From NCBI GenBank assembly GCA_934675585.1, contig CAKUQY010000033.1, positions 1 to 18,203 of the forward strand: DNA of 18,203 nucleotides. The letters are read 5' to 3'. Position 1 is the first letter of the stretch; each line of letters starts with the position of its first letter. A program made the position numbers and the translations under genes. The notes under the pieces were generated by a model. That model had not been told where the DNA came from. It saw only the letters and a list, made by a program, of their open reading frames with translations, and did no database searches. Origin of the DNA: an uncultured Opitutales bacterium. GTDB lineage: Bacteria; Verrucomicrobiota; Verrucomicrobiia; Opitutales; UBA953. Below, one piece after another: positions 1-6,130 of this stretch.

Positions 1-259
1 TTTGACTGCAAAAAGCCGATTGTGTTTTCGTCATCGTTCCCGCGATCAAGCGCCAAAATGCCGTTCCCGCGAAATTGCGATAAGTTATCCCAATTTTTTT
101 GTTCCCGCCAAAATTTCTTCAAAAAAAGTCTTTGCCTTAATTTTCCTCTCAAAAAAAATATTTTTTCGCTCTAAAACTAAGCCTTTAAGCCACTTTTTCT
201 ATTTCTGTCTTCAAAACGACACCTAAAAAATTGGGATTAGTCTGTCTATTAAAAAATCC
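1..259. other. Non-coding region upstream of the ribosomal operon
   Basis: No convincing gene. The DNA is AT-rich with many A and T runs. It contains two exact copies of the iterated word CGTTCCCGC (35-43, 62-70) and one near-copy (100-108). A 74-codon open frame starting at position 2 has low-complexity Phe/Lys/Ser-rich content and is probably chance. In most bacteria rplP ends immediately before rpmC; here no rplP reading frame precedes rpmC, so the S10 cluster is separated from this one or lies further upstream. Confidence 0.6.
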
Positions 260-288
260 TTGCACTTATAAAAAAAATGATGTAGAAT
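260..288 (+). promoter_or_regulatory. Sigma70-type promoter of the ribosomal operon
   Basis: TTGCAC (260-265) and TAGAAT (283-288) are separated by exactly 17 nt, matching the -35/-10 arrangement of housekeeping promoters with four or five of six bases in each box. Transcription would start near 295, giving a leader of about 28 nt before rpmC. An A-rich stretch lies in the spacer. Predicted from sequence only. Confidence 0.65.
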
Positions 289-322
289 GGTGTTTCTTAA
301 AAGTATTTAATGCCCTATAACA

Positions 323-538
323 ATGAGCACTACAAATAAAAAACCAACCGCTGCTTCGAAAGTTCGCGAGTTTACTGTTGAAGAACTCAACAAGAAACTT
401 GCCGACAACCGCAAAGAGCTTTTGGACTTGGGTCTTCGTTCACGCGCTGGCCAAGTGCAAAATCCTATTCGTATTCGCACATTGCGCCGCGAGAATGCAC
501 GCATTCTCATGGTTCTTGGCGAAAAGGCAGCAAAATAA
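323..538 (+). CDS. rpmC: Ribosomal protein L29
   Basis: Large-subunit protein L29 (uL29), 71 aa, which sits near the exit tunnel and binds 23S rRNA. The family core is visible: a helix with VEELNKKLADNRKELLDLG (residues 19-37) followed by the RIRTLRRENARI helix that ends the protein. A short 15-residue N-terminal extension precedes the core. No Shine-Dalgarno sequence is visible before the ATG at 323. It is the first gene of this operon: 25 nt separate it from rpsQ, and its usual upstream neighbour rplP is not in the window. Confidence 0.93.
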   Translation: MSTTNKKPTAASKVREFTVEELNKKLADNRKELLDLGLRSRAGQVQNPIRIRTLRRENARILMVLGEKAAK

Positions 539-563
539 TAACCTACTAACCAAATAAATAACC

Positions 564-851
564 ATGTCTGAAGAACAAACACGTTCATCCCGTAAGGTTC
601 TTATCGGTGTTGTTACAAGCAAAACAGGCGATAAGAGCGTTAAGGTGACGTACTTCTATAAGAAACCACACCCAGTGTTTGGCAAGGAAATTAAGCGCAA
701 GACTGTTATTCATGCTCACGACGAGAAAAATGAATGCAATGTTGGCGACAAAGTCGAACTCATGGAAACACGTCCGCTCTCGAAGCTTAAACGTTTTCGC
801 GTTGTTAGCATTGTAGAGAAGGCAAAAATTGCTGGCGAAGCAGCTGTATAA
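564..851 (+). CDS. rpsQ: Ribosomal protein S17
   Basis: Small-subunit primary rRNA-binding protein S17 (uS17), 95 aa. The OB-fold family signature is clear: [19 protein letters not shown] at 10-28, the KHP-like loop replaced by [12 protein letters not shown], then [23 protein letters not shown]. Length is a little above the usual 80-90 aa because of a short charged N-terminus and an Ala/Val-rich tail. There is no Shine-Dalgarno sequence ahead of the ATG. It is followed after 19 nt by rplN. Confidence 0.94.
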   Translation: MSEEQTRSSRKVLIGVVTSKTGDKSVKVTYFYKKPHPVFGKEIKRKTVIHAHDEKNECNVGDKVELMETRPLSKLKRFRVVSIVEKAKIAGEAAV

Positions 852-870
852 TTGGGAGGAAATTACTACT

Positions 871-1239
871 ATGGTATATCTTAAATCTCGTTTAGACGTT
901 GCTGATAATTCTGGCGCTCGTCAAGTTGAAATGATCCGCAAAGTGGGTCAAATCACGGATTGCGCTGGCGTTGGCGATGTTATTACATGTGCTGTTAAAG
1001 ATTCGACGCCTTCTGCTCCTGATGCAGTTAAAAAAGGTAAAGTTGTGAAAGCGGTTATCGTTCGCACAACGGCTCCAATTCGTCGTGCAGACGGCAGCTA
1101 TCTTCGTTTTGACTCGAATGCAGTTGTGATTCTCGATGGTACAGGCAACCCACGTGGTACCCGTATTTTTGGCCCTGTGGCTCGTGAATTGCGTGCAAAG
1201 TTTATGAAAATCGTTTCACTTGCACCGGAGGTTCTCTAA
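871..1239 (+). CDS. rplN: Ribosomal protein L14
   Basis: L14 (uL14), 122 aa, exactly the family length when the ATG at 871 is used. The frame is open upstream to 829, but the ATG at 871 is preceded by GGGAGGA (854-860), a strong ribosome-binding site, and gives the canonical start [17 protein letters not shown]. Other hallmarks are [13 protein letters not shown], then [19 protein letters not shown] near the C-terminus. It forms an intersubunit bridge on the 50S subunit. Its last codons contain the GGAGG used by rplX. Confidence 0.96.
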   Translation: MVYLKSRLDVADNSGARQVEMIRKVGQITDCAGVGDVITCAVKDSTPSAPDAVKKGKVVKAVIVRTTAPIRRADGSYLRFDSNAVVILDGTGNPRGTRIFGPVARELRAKFMKIVSLAPEVL

Positions 1240-1241
1240 TT

Positions 1242-1499
1242 ATGGCAAAGCAAATTTTGAAGAAAGACGACGAGGTCGTTGTTATTTCTGGCGATGAAAA
1301 AGGCAAGCGCGGTAAAGTGCTCGCAGTTTCGATGGAAAAACGTCGCGTCGTGATCGAAGGTTTGAACATCGTGAAACGTCACGTCAAAGCAAACCCACAA
1401 GCAGGTGTTGAAGGTGGCGTCATTGAAAAGCCAGCTCCAATGCATACATCAAACGTAATGCTCGCGTCGAAATGGGACGCTAAGCATGCTGCGAAATAA
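1242..1499 (+). CDS. rplX: Ribosomal protein L24
   Basis: L24 (uL24), 85 aa, an early assembly protein of the 50S subunit. The KOW motif is at residues 8-27 ([20 protein letters not shown]), followed by [13 protein letters not shown] and the [17 protein letters not shown] signature. It starts 2 nt after the rplN stop, with GGAGG at 1227-1231 inside the end of rplN, so translation of the two is probably coupled. It is shorter than the E. coli protein (about 104 aa), with the C-terminal extension missing. Confidence 0.95.
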   Translation: MAKQILKKDDEVVVISGDEKGKRGKVLAVSMEKRRVVIEGLNIVKRHVKANPQAGVEGGVIEKPAPMHTSNVMLASKWDAKHAAK

Positions 1500-1516
1500 G
1501 TAGGAGGCACATTACA

Positions 1517-2092
1517 ATGGCTTACACACCTATTTTGAAAAAAGTTTATGACGAGCAAGTGGTTCCCGTGCTTAAAAAAGAGCTCGGCGTAACCAATCCT
1601 CACATGGTTCCTCGTATCACCAAGGTTGTTCTTAACTCGGCTTTTTCGGCTGATGCAGATAAGAATCACCAAGCAGAAGTGCTCAAAGAGCTCACCAAGA
1701 TTGCTGGTCAAAAACCAGTGGTAACACATGCTCGCAAGAGTGTTGCAAACTTCCACGTTCGTGAAGGTATGCCTCTCGGTTGCACGGTAACGCTTCGTGG
1801 CGCTGCGATGTATGAATTCTTGGCTCGTTTGATTTATATTGCGTTGCCAATGATTCGCGACTTCCGTGGTGTTTCGAACCGTTTGGATGGTCGTGGCAAT
1901 TACTCGTTGGGTATTGCAGATCATAGCATCTTCGCAGAAACACCAAGTGATGGTACACAAAAGGCAAATATTGGTCTTGATATCACCATCGTAACAACAG
2001 CTACTGATGACAATGCTGGCCGTTCACTCCTTCGTGAGTTGGGTATGCCATTCCGCAAGTCAAGCAAAGCAGCTGCAACTTCAGCTAAATAA
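1517..2092 (+). CDS. rplE: Ribosomal protein L5
   Basis: L5 (uL5), 191 aa, binds 5S rRNA and contacts the P-site tRNA region. Family motifs: NPHMVPRITKVVLN (about 27-40), GQKPVVTHARKSVANFHVREGMPLGCTVTLRG (about 67-98), DFRGVSNRLDGRGNYSLGIADHSIF (about 115-139). The Ser/Ala/Lys tail makes it about 12 aa longer than the typical protein. Start chosen by AGGAGG at 1502-1507, 9 nt before the ATG. Confidence 0.96.
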   Translation: MAYTPILKKVYDEQVVPVLKKELGVTNPHMVPRITKVVLNSAFSADADKNHQAEVLKELTKIAGQKPVVTHARKSVANFHVREGMPLGCTVTLRGAAMYEFLARLIYIALPMIRDFRGVSNRLDGRGNYSLGIADHSIFAETPSDGTQKANIGLDITIVTTATDDNAGRSLLRELGMPFRKSSKAAATSAK

Positions 2093-2104
2093 GGAATCAT
2101 TACT

Positions 2105-2410
2105 ATGGCAAAAACATCTGCTGTACAAAAGAATTTGAAACGCAAACGTCTCGTTGAAAAATATGCTGCGAAACGTGCTGCATTGAAAGCAATTCTTAGC
2201 AACCCAGAAACAACCGACGAAGATTTTTACGCGGCACAAGCAAAGCTTGACAAATTGCCTCGCGACTCTTCAAAGATTCGTATTCGCAATCGTTGCTCGA
2301 TCACTGGTCGTCCACGTGCGTTTATCGGCAAATTTGGCGTTTCTCGTATTACGTTCCGTGAGCTCGCGTCTTACGGCAAGATTCCTGGCGTCATCAAAGC
2401 GTCTTGGTAA
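2105..2410 (+). CDS. rpsN: Ribosomal protein S14, long zinc-independent type
   Basis: S14 (uS14), 101 aa, a late-assembling protein of the 30S head. The C-terminal signature [21 protein letters not shown] (about 60-80) and the final [11 protein letters not shown] are intact. The CxxC pairs that bind zinc in the short form are absent, so this is the long C-minus type. AAGGA precedes the start by about 10 nt. The gene follows rplE by 12 nt. Confidence 0.95.
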   Translation: MAKTSAVQKNLKRKRLVEKYAAKRAALKAILSNPETTDEDFYAAQAKLDKLPRDSSKIRIRNRCSITGRPRAFIGKFGVSRITFRELASYGKIPGVIKASW

Positions 2411-2441
2411 TTATTAACCTCTTACATTAGAAAAAAAGATT

Positions 2442-2837
2442 ATGGCTACTCATGATACCTTGGGAGACTTCCTTACGATTATCCGTAACGGCAGCCGCGC
2501 AGGTCTGAAAAGCGTTTCTGCACAATGGTCAACAATCCGCGAGGGCGTTGCAAAAATCCTCAAAGAATCAGGCTACATTGCAGATTATCAAAAGGTTGAA
2601 AAGAACAAGCTTCCTGTGCTTGAACTTACCTTAAAATACAACGGCAAAACTGCTGTTATCACCGAAATTAATCGTGTGTCGAAACCTGGCCGCCGCATTT
2701 ATGCTGGCTATGGCGACATTCCAAAGGTGATCGGCGGTATGGGCATCTCGATTCTCACAACGTCAAAAGGCATTCTCAGCGACGCTGAGGCACGCAAAGA
2801 ACGTGTGGGTGGCGAAATCCTCGCTCAAGTCTGGTAA
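2442..2837 (+). CDS. rpsH: Ribosomal protein S8
   Basis: S8 (uS8), 131 aa, binds the central domain of 16S rRNA and in E. coli represses translation of the spc operon. The N-terminal DTLGDFLTIIRNGSRAGL corresponds to the family's D-mLtrIRNa motif, and the C-terminal GISILTTSKGILSDAEARK and the ending GGEILAQVW are canonical. No Shine-Dalgarno sequence is visible in the A-rich gap before the ATG. Feedback on rplE, as in E. coli, is possible but no target structure was verified here. Confidence 0.95.
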   Translation: MATHDTLGDFLTIIRNGSRAGLKSVSAQWSTIREGVAKILKESGYIADYQKVEKNKLPVLELTLKYNGKTAVITEINRVSKPGRRIYAGYGDIPKVIGGMGISILTTSKGILSDAEARKERVGGEILAQVW

Positions 2838-2865
2838 TCATTAACAATAGAAAGAATACAAGACA

Positions 2866-3402
2866 ATGAGTCGTATTGGTAAAATCGCTGTTATCGTTCC
2901 CGCAAACGTTAAAGTTGCAATTGAAGGCAACACCGTTAAAGTTGAAGGTCCAAAAGGCAAAGTTGCAAACTCGTTTGCAGATTGCGTTTCGATTACGATG
3001 GAAGACAACCAAATCCACGTAAAACCTCTCAATGATGAACGTTTTGCAAATGCTATGCACGGCACAGCTCGTGCAATTATCAATAACATGATTAAAGGCG
3101 TGACGGATGGTTATTCGAAATCGCTCGAAATCACTGGTGTTGGTTTTAAAGCAATCCTTAAAGGCAAAGATCTCGACCTCAAACTCGGGCAATCTCACCC
3201 AATTATCTACCCAATTCCTGAAGGCATCACCGTTAAGGTGACCGATGAAACAAAGCTTGAAGTTTCAGGCGCAGACAAACGTATGGTTGGTCAAGTCGCT
3301 GCAGACATCAAACGCTTTAAACCAATCGAACCTTACAAGGGCAAGGGTGTTCATATTGTTGGTGAATACGTGCTCCGTAAGGAAGGCAAGAAGACTGCAT
3401 AA
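2866..3402 (+). CDS. rplF: Ribosomal protein L6
   Basis: L6 (uL6), 178 aa, lies near the factor-binding centre of the 50S subunit. Begins MSRIGKIAVIVPANVKV with the first alpha-beta repeat; the second repeat ends in the canonical GQVAADIKRFKPIEPYKGKGV (about 145-165) and GEYVLRKEGKK. It contains the only exact copy of the iterated word CGTTCCCGC in the ribosomal operon (2895-2903, encoding Val-Pro-Ala in IVPAN). No clear Shine-Dalgarno sequence. Confidence 0.95.
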   Translation: MSRIGKIAVIVPANVKVAIEGNTVKVEGPKGKVANSFADCVSITMEDNQIHVKPLNDERFANAMHGTARAIINNMIKGVTDGYSKSLEITGVGFKAILKGKDLDLKLGQSHPIIYPIPEGITVKVTDETKLEVSGADKRMVGQVAADIKRFKPIEPYKGKGVHIVGEYVLRKEGKKTA

Positions 3403-3421
3403 CCTTAACATTTTCTGAAAA

Positions 3422-3787
3422 ATGAATAAGAACGAACGCAAAATTAAACTCTTGCAACGCCGCCGTTATCACATCCGCCACACTGTGGTGGGTACTGTCG
3501 AGCGTCCTCGCGCAGTTGTTAAATTTACAAATCTTAACATCCACGCGCAAATCATCAACGATGCAGAAGGCAAAACACTTGTCGGCGCATCAACGACACA
3601 AAAGGATCTCCGCGATCAAAAAATTCGTCCAAACGTTGCAGGTGCAACCGCATTCGGCAAAATCGTAGGCGAAAAGGCAGTTGCTGCTGGCATTTCGAAA
3701 GTTGTTTTCGACCGCGCTGGCCGTCAATATCATGGAACCGTCAAGGCATTTGCTGATGCTCTCCGCGCAGCAGGCCTCCAATTCTAA
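3422..3787 (+). CDS. rplR: Ribosomal protein L18
   Basis: L18 (uL18), 121 aa, brings 5S rRNA to the 50S subunit together with L5. Family features: basic N-terminus KLLQRRRYHIRHTVVGTVERPR, the NIHAQIINDAEGKTLVGAST strand region, the IVGEKAVAAGISKVVFDRAGRQYHG stretch and the final ADALRAAGLQF. The length is typical. Starts 19 nt after rplF without an obvious Shine-Dalgarno sequence. Confidence 0.95.
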   Translation: MNKNERKIKLLQRRRYHIRHTVVGTVERPRAVVKFTNLNIHAQIINDAEGKTLVGASTTQKDLRDQKIRPNVAGATAFGKIVGEKAVAAGISKVVFDRAGRQYHGTVKAFADALRAAGLQF

Positions 3788-3799
3788 GGAATCATTCAC

Positions 3800-4390
3800 A
3801 TGGCAGAAGAAACTTCAGCTCCAGAAACCGCAGCAGTTGCTCCAGAAGCAACAAAAGAAGCGGCTCCAAAACAATCACGTGGCCGTCGTGGCAGTGCTCC
3901 ACGCCGTAATCGTCCTCCTCGCGAACAAGAAAAATCAGCTTACATCGATAAGTCGGTTAATATCGCTCGCGTTTCGAAGACTGTTAAGGGCGGTCGTCGT
4001 ATGGGCTTCTCGGCTTTGGTCGTTTCAGGCGATCCTGAAAAACACACCGTTGGCATCGGCCTCGGCAAAGCAAAAGAAGTGCCAGAAGCAATCAAAAAAG
4101 CTACGGCACACGCTCATCGTGATATGATTGAAATTCAATTGCGCGGGAACACGATTCCTCACGAAGTGCTCGGCACTTCAGACGGTGGGAAAGTGCTCCT
4201 CCGCCCAGCAGCTCCTGGTACTGGCTTGATTGCTGGTGCAGCGGTTCGTGCTGTGCTCGAAGCAATTGGTGTAAAAGACGTGCTTACAAAATCGCTCGGC
4301 TCAAACAACAAAACAGCTCTTGTGAAAGCGACGCTCGTTGGTCTCGCAAAGCTCCGTACGCTCGAGCAAATCCGTGCTGCACGCTCGTAA
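3800..4390 (+). CDS. rpsE: Ribosomal protein S5
   Basis: S5 (uS5), 196 aa, a 30S protein involved in decoding accuracy. The double-stranded RNA-binding S5 domain begins around residue 50 (SVNIARVSKTVKGGRRMGF) and continues to GIGLGKAKEVPEAIKKA; the C-terminal domain has GNTIPHEVLG, LLRPAAPGTGLIAG and AVRAVLEAIGVKDVLTKSLG. The first 45 residues are a low-complexity Ala/Glu/Pro then Arg-rich extension that makes it longer than E. coli S5 (167 aa). AAGGA lies about 9 nt before the ATG. The next gene is rplO, so rpmD (L30) is absent from its usual place. Confidence 0.95.
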   Translation: MAEETSAPETAAVAPEATKEAAPKQSRGRRGSAPRRNRPPREQEKSAYIDKSVNIARVSKTVKGGRRMGFSALVVSGDPEKHTVGIGLGKAKEVPEAIKKATAHAHRDMIEIQLRGNTIPHEVLGTSDGGKVLLRPAAPGTGLIAGAAVRAVLEAIGVKDVLTKSLGSNNKTALVKATLVGLAKLRTLEQIRAARS

Positions 4391-4412
4391 TTGATAGAAA
4401 GAGTTACAGATA

Positions 4413-4850
4413 ATGAAACTTCATACACTTCCAGCAATCGAAGGTTCAACCCACCGCCACAAACGCCTTGGCTGCGGCCCAGGCAGTGGACACGGCAAAA
4501 CTTCGGGTCGTGGTAACAAAGGTATGCTCGCTCGCTCTGGCGGCGGCAACCGTCCTGGCTTTGAAGGTGGTCAAATGCCACTCTACCGCAAACTCCCACA
4601 TCGTGGCTTTAAAAGTCTCGACAAGGAAACTTTCGCGGTGGTTAACATCGAACAAATTGCAAAGCTTGACGCAACGGAAATCACTCGCGACGTTCTCGTC
4701 GCCGCAGGAATTGTCCGCGCAAAAGACGCTTTGGTAAAAGTGCTCGGCGTTGGCGAAATTTCGAAAGCAGTTACCGTAACAGCAAATAAATTCTCGGCTT
4801 CGGCAAAAGCTAAAATCGAGGCAGCTGGCGGCAAAGCAATCGAAGCATAA
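4413..4850 (+). CDS. rplO: Ribosomal protein L15
   Basis: L15 (uL15), 145 aa. N-terminal glycine/arginine-rich RNA-binding part is canonical: HRHKRLGCGPGSGHGKTSGR (about 15-34), then GGGNRPGFEGGQMPLYRKLPHRGF (about 48-71). The C-terminal domain VKVLGVGEISKAVTVTANKFSASAKAKIEAAGG is also typical. It is the last gene of the operon: a strong terminator begins 22 nt after the stop, and secY, which follows rplO in most bacteria, is missing here. Confidence 0.95.
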   Translation: MKLHTLPAIEGSTHRHKRLGCGPGSGHGKTSGRGNKGMLARSGGGNRPGFEGGQMPLYRKLPHRGFKSLDKETFAVVNIEQIAKLDATEITRDVLVAAGIVRAKDALVKVLGVGEISKAVTVTANKFSASAKAKIEAAGGKAIEA

Positions 4851-4871
4851 GGAAATTGCTAAAAACAAAAG

Positions 4872-4906
4872 CCGTTCCCGTAAAATCTGCGGGAACGGTT
4901 TTTTTT
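4872..4906 (+). terminator. Intrinsic terminator after rplO built from two motif copies
   Basis: CCGTTCCCG (4872-4880) pairs perfectly with CGGGAACGG (4890-4898) across a 9-nt loop, and eight T residues follow (4899-4906). Upstream As can pair with the T-run. Both stem arms are copies of the iterated word CGTTCCCG/CGGGAACG in inverted orientation, the same design as the terminator after rpsA. Confidence 0.9.
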
Positions 4907-5069
4907 GTCTGCGGGAACGCGTTTTATTTTTTGCGGGAACAGGAATTTAACACCGATTGCGAGCTGCTACGCCCGCTCATTAACATTCGCGGGTCAGGGG
5001 AGAAAACTAATCTCGCGAATTATTTTTTGATGTTGGCGGGAATGGGGGCGGGAACGGGAAATTGAAGTG
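4907..5069. other. Intergenic stretch with motif copies and a weak hairpin
   Basis: No gene. Contains motif copies at 4911-4919 and 5048-5056 and near-copies at 4933 and 5035. ATTCGCG (4985-4991) and CGCGAAT (5014-5020) form a 7-bp inverted repeat with a 22-nt loop, followed by TATTTTTTG, which could act as a weak backup terminator. Otherwise nothing recognisable. Confidence 0.45.
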
Positions 5070-5171
5070 CCGTAGGTTCAATAGGATGAAATAGGAACGT
5101 TGTTTGTGCCGAAGGCACTGAAATCGCGGGAAGGCGTTCCCGCGATAGCTAACCTCCACAAAAGCGAGCAA
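5070..5171. repeat. Dispersed hairpin element, copy A (partial)
   Basis: Begins CCGTAGG, then an AT-rich spacer, then the perfect hairpin GTGCC-GAA-GGCAC (5106-5118), then a motif palindrome CGCGGGAAGGCGTTCCCGCG with a small defect, then GCTAACCTCCACAAAAGCGAGC. It matches the left half of copies B (5188) and C (8715) but lacks their right half (the GGGGGTTA arm and the TCCC-GAA-GGGA hairpin). No coding capacity. Confidence 0.8.
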
Positions 5172-5187
5172 ACGCGTGAATGAAAAA

Positions 5188-5344
5188 CCGTAGGCAGATT
5201 AGGAAAAAATAGAAACTTTTCTGTGCCGAAGGCACTGAAATTGCGGGAACGCGTTCCCGCGATGGCTAACCCCCATAAAAGCGAGCGGGAACGCGAGCGT
5301 GTGGGGGTTAAGCAAAAAAATAATCAGTCCCGAAGGGAGTGAAC
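5188..5344. repeat. Dispersed hairpin element, copy B (complete)
   Basis: Order of parts: CCGTAGGCAGATTAGG; hairpin GTGCC-GAA-GGCAC (5223-5235); perfect 18-bp palindrome GCGGGAACGCGTTCCCGC (5243-5260) made of two motif copies; TAACCCCCA (5267-5275) pairing with TGGGGGTTA (5302-5310) around a loop with another motif copy (5285); and hairpin TCCC-GAA-GGGA (5328-5338) within CAGTCCCGAAGGGAGTG. The same parts occur in copy C about 3.5 kb away. No ORF inside, so if mobile it must be non-autonomous. Confidence 0.85.
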
Positions 5345-5377
5345 TAAAAAAGTTGAGAGTTGGCGGGAACGCAATAA

Positions 5378-5393
5378 TTTTTATCACCGAATT
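5378..5393. repeat. 16-nt dispersed repeat TTTTTATCACCGAATT, copy 1
   Basis: Identical 16-nt string at 8562-8577. Both copies lie in repeat-rich intergenic DNA near the longer hairpin elements, and both are followed by further CGAA/CGAATT words. Function is unknown. Confidence 0.6.
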
Positions 5394-5501
5394 AAGCCGA
5401 ATTTTTCGAATGGGCTAGCGAATTGTTTGGTTTTGATAGATTCTGCGACAAAAATGCTTGCGCTGGCTTTGGCGGGAACGCTTTTTTGTTTCACGGGAAC
5501 G

Positions 5502-6023
5502 TTAATTTGTGGTTCGGGTTTCCGCTTCGTCCTTTTTCCCGTTTGCAAAATTTACGAACGGCATTGGCCACCAATGTTCGCTGTTCCAATTAAGCAAACC
5601 GATTTGCAGCGCGTGGGAATCTTCCGAACAGTAATTGAAAAGTCCAATCTGCGCGCCGATTTGTTTCCCGCCGCAATTAATGCCACCGACGCGCACGCCC
5701 CAATGATCTTTGTTAATATCCACTAAACCAACTGAAACGCCCACACCGCTGTCCGCCCAAACTAATCCGCCGACGGCAACGCCGGTGTTTGCGCGCGAAA
5801 CGGTTACAAGCCCGAGATTGGCGGCGAGAATGCGGTCGTCGTCCCACCAAAACGGCGTTATGCGGACGCAGGTCCAGCCCTCCGAAAGTGGCACGGGTTG
5901 CACGCCGACGCCCAATTCTACGAGGTGTGTGTCCACCGGCAACGCGACGCGGTCGGGCGCGATTGTGCAGCCGCAAAGCGTTCCCGCGAGCGTGATTAAA
6001 AGAAGAGTAATTTTATTTTTCAT
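5502..6023 (-). CDS. Small lipoprotein with Gly-rich surface repeats
   Basis: 173 aa starting at the ATG on the minus strand at 6023. MKNKITLLLITLAGTL is a signal peptide; L16-C17-G18-C19 fits a lipobox with C19 as the lipidated residue, so the product should be membrane-anchored. The body has degenerate repeats of a Gly-rich pattern: LGLVTVS, VGGLVWADSGVGVSVGLVDI, VRVGGINCGGKQIGAQIGLF, ALQIGLLNWNSEHWWPMPF. That recalls the short-repeat surface proteins of the LA_2272 type, a resemblance from memory only. It is divergent from hisI. The open frame extends 16 codons upstream to 6071, but the chosen start gives a proper signal peptide and follows a good promoter. Role unknown. Confidence 0.75.
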   Translation of the reverse strand: MKNKITLLLITLAGTLCGCTIAPDRVALPVDTHLVELGVGVQPVPLSEGWTCVRITPFWWDDDRILAANLGLVTVSRANTGVAVGGLVWADSGVGVSVGLVDINKDHWGVRVGGINCGGKQIGAQIGLFNYCSEDSHALQIGLLNWNSEHWWPMPFVNFANGKKDEAETRTTN

Positions 6024-6042
6024 AATTATTACTTCTCGAAAA

Positions 6043-6071
6043 AGTATAGAGTTCCCGCGGCGATTTTGCAA
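6043..6071 (-). promoter_or_regulatory. Sigma70-type promoter of the lipoprotein gene
   Basis: On the minus strand TTGCAA (6071-6066) and TATACT (6048-6043) are 17 nt apart, a near-ideal promoter whose start point would fall near 6036, about 13 nt before the ATG. The spacer contains GCGGGAACT, a near-copy of the iterated word. Confidence 0.65.
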
Positions 6072-6094
6072 TTATTTGCTTTTGATTCTTGCAA

Positions 6095-6123
6095 TTGCGG
6101 GAACGGAATTTTGTTGTTAAACT
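6095..6123 (+). promoter_or_regulatory. Possible promoter of hisI giving a near-leaderless mRNA
   Basis: TTGCGG (6095-6100) and TAAACT (6118-6123) are 17 nt apart. The -35 box overlaps a motif copy (6097-6105). Transcription would begin at about 6130, right at the ATG of hisI (6131), so the mRNA would be nearly leaderless. There is also no Shine-Dalgarno sequence before this ATG. The boxes are weak, so this is tentative. Confidence 0.35.
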
Positions 6124-6130
6124 ATTTGTT

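Noticed and set aside
2..226. 74-codon open frame at the left edge
   Set aside because: Low-complexity Phe/Ser/Lys content from A/T runs, covers motif copies, no ribosome-binding site; likely chance.
829..870. Upstream start for rplN at 829
   Set aside because: It would overlap rpsQ and add non-homologous residues; the ATG at 871 has a Shine-Dalgarno sequence and the family N-terminus.
1379..1960. 193-codon minus-strand frame in rplX/rplE
   Set aside because: Fully antisense to two certain ribosomal genes; Cys/His/Asn-rich composition typical of shadow frames.
4911..5371. CRISPR array suggested by the recurring motif
   Set aside because: The repeat is only 9 nt, irregularly spaced, in both orientations and also inside genes; no uniform spacers or cas genes.
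5710..6120. 136-codon plus-strand frame opposite the lipoprotein
   Set aside because: Thr/Pro-rich shadow of the minus-strand lipoprotein, which has a signal peptide, lipobox and promoter.
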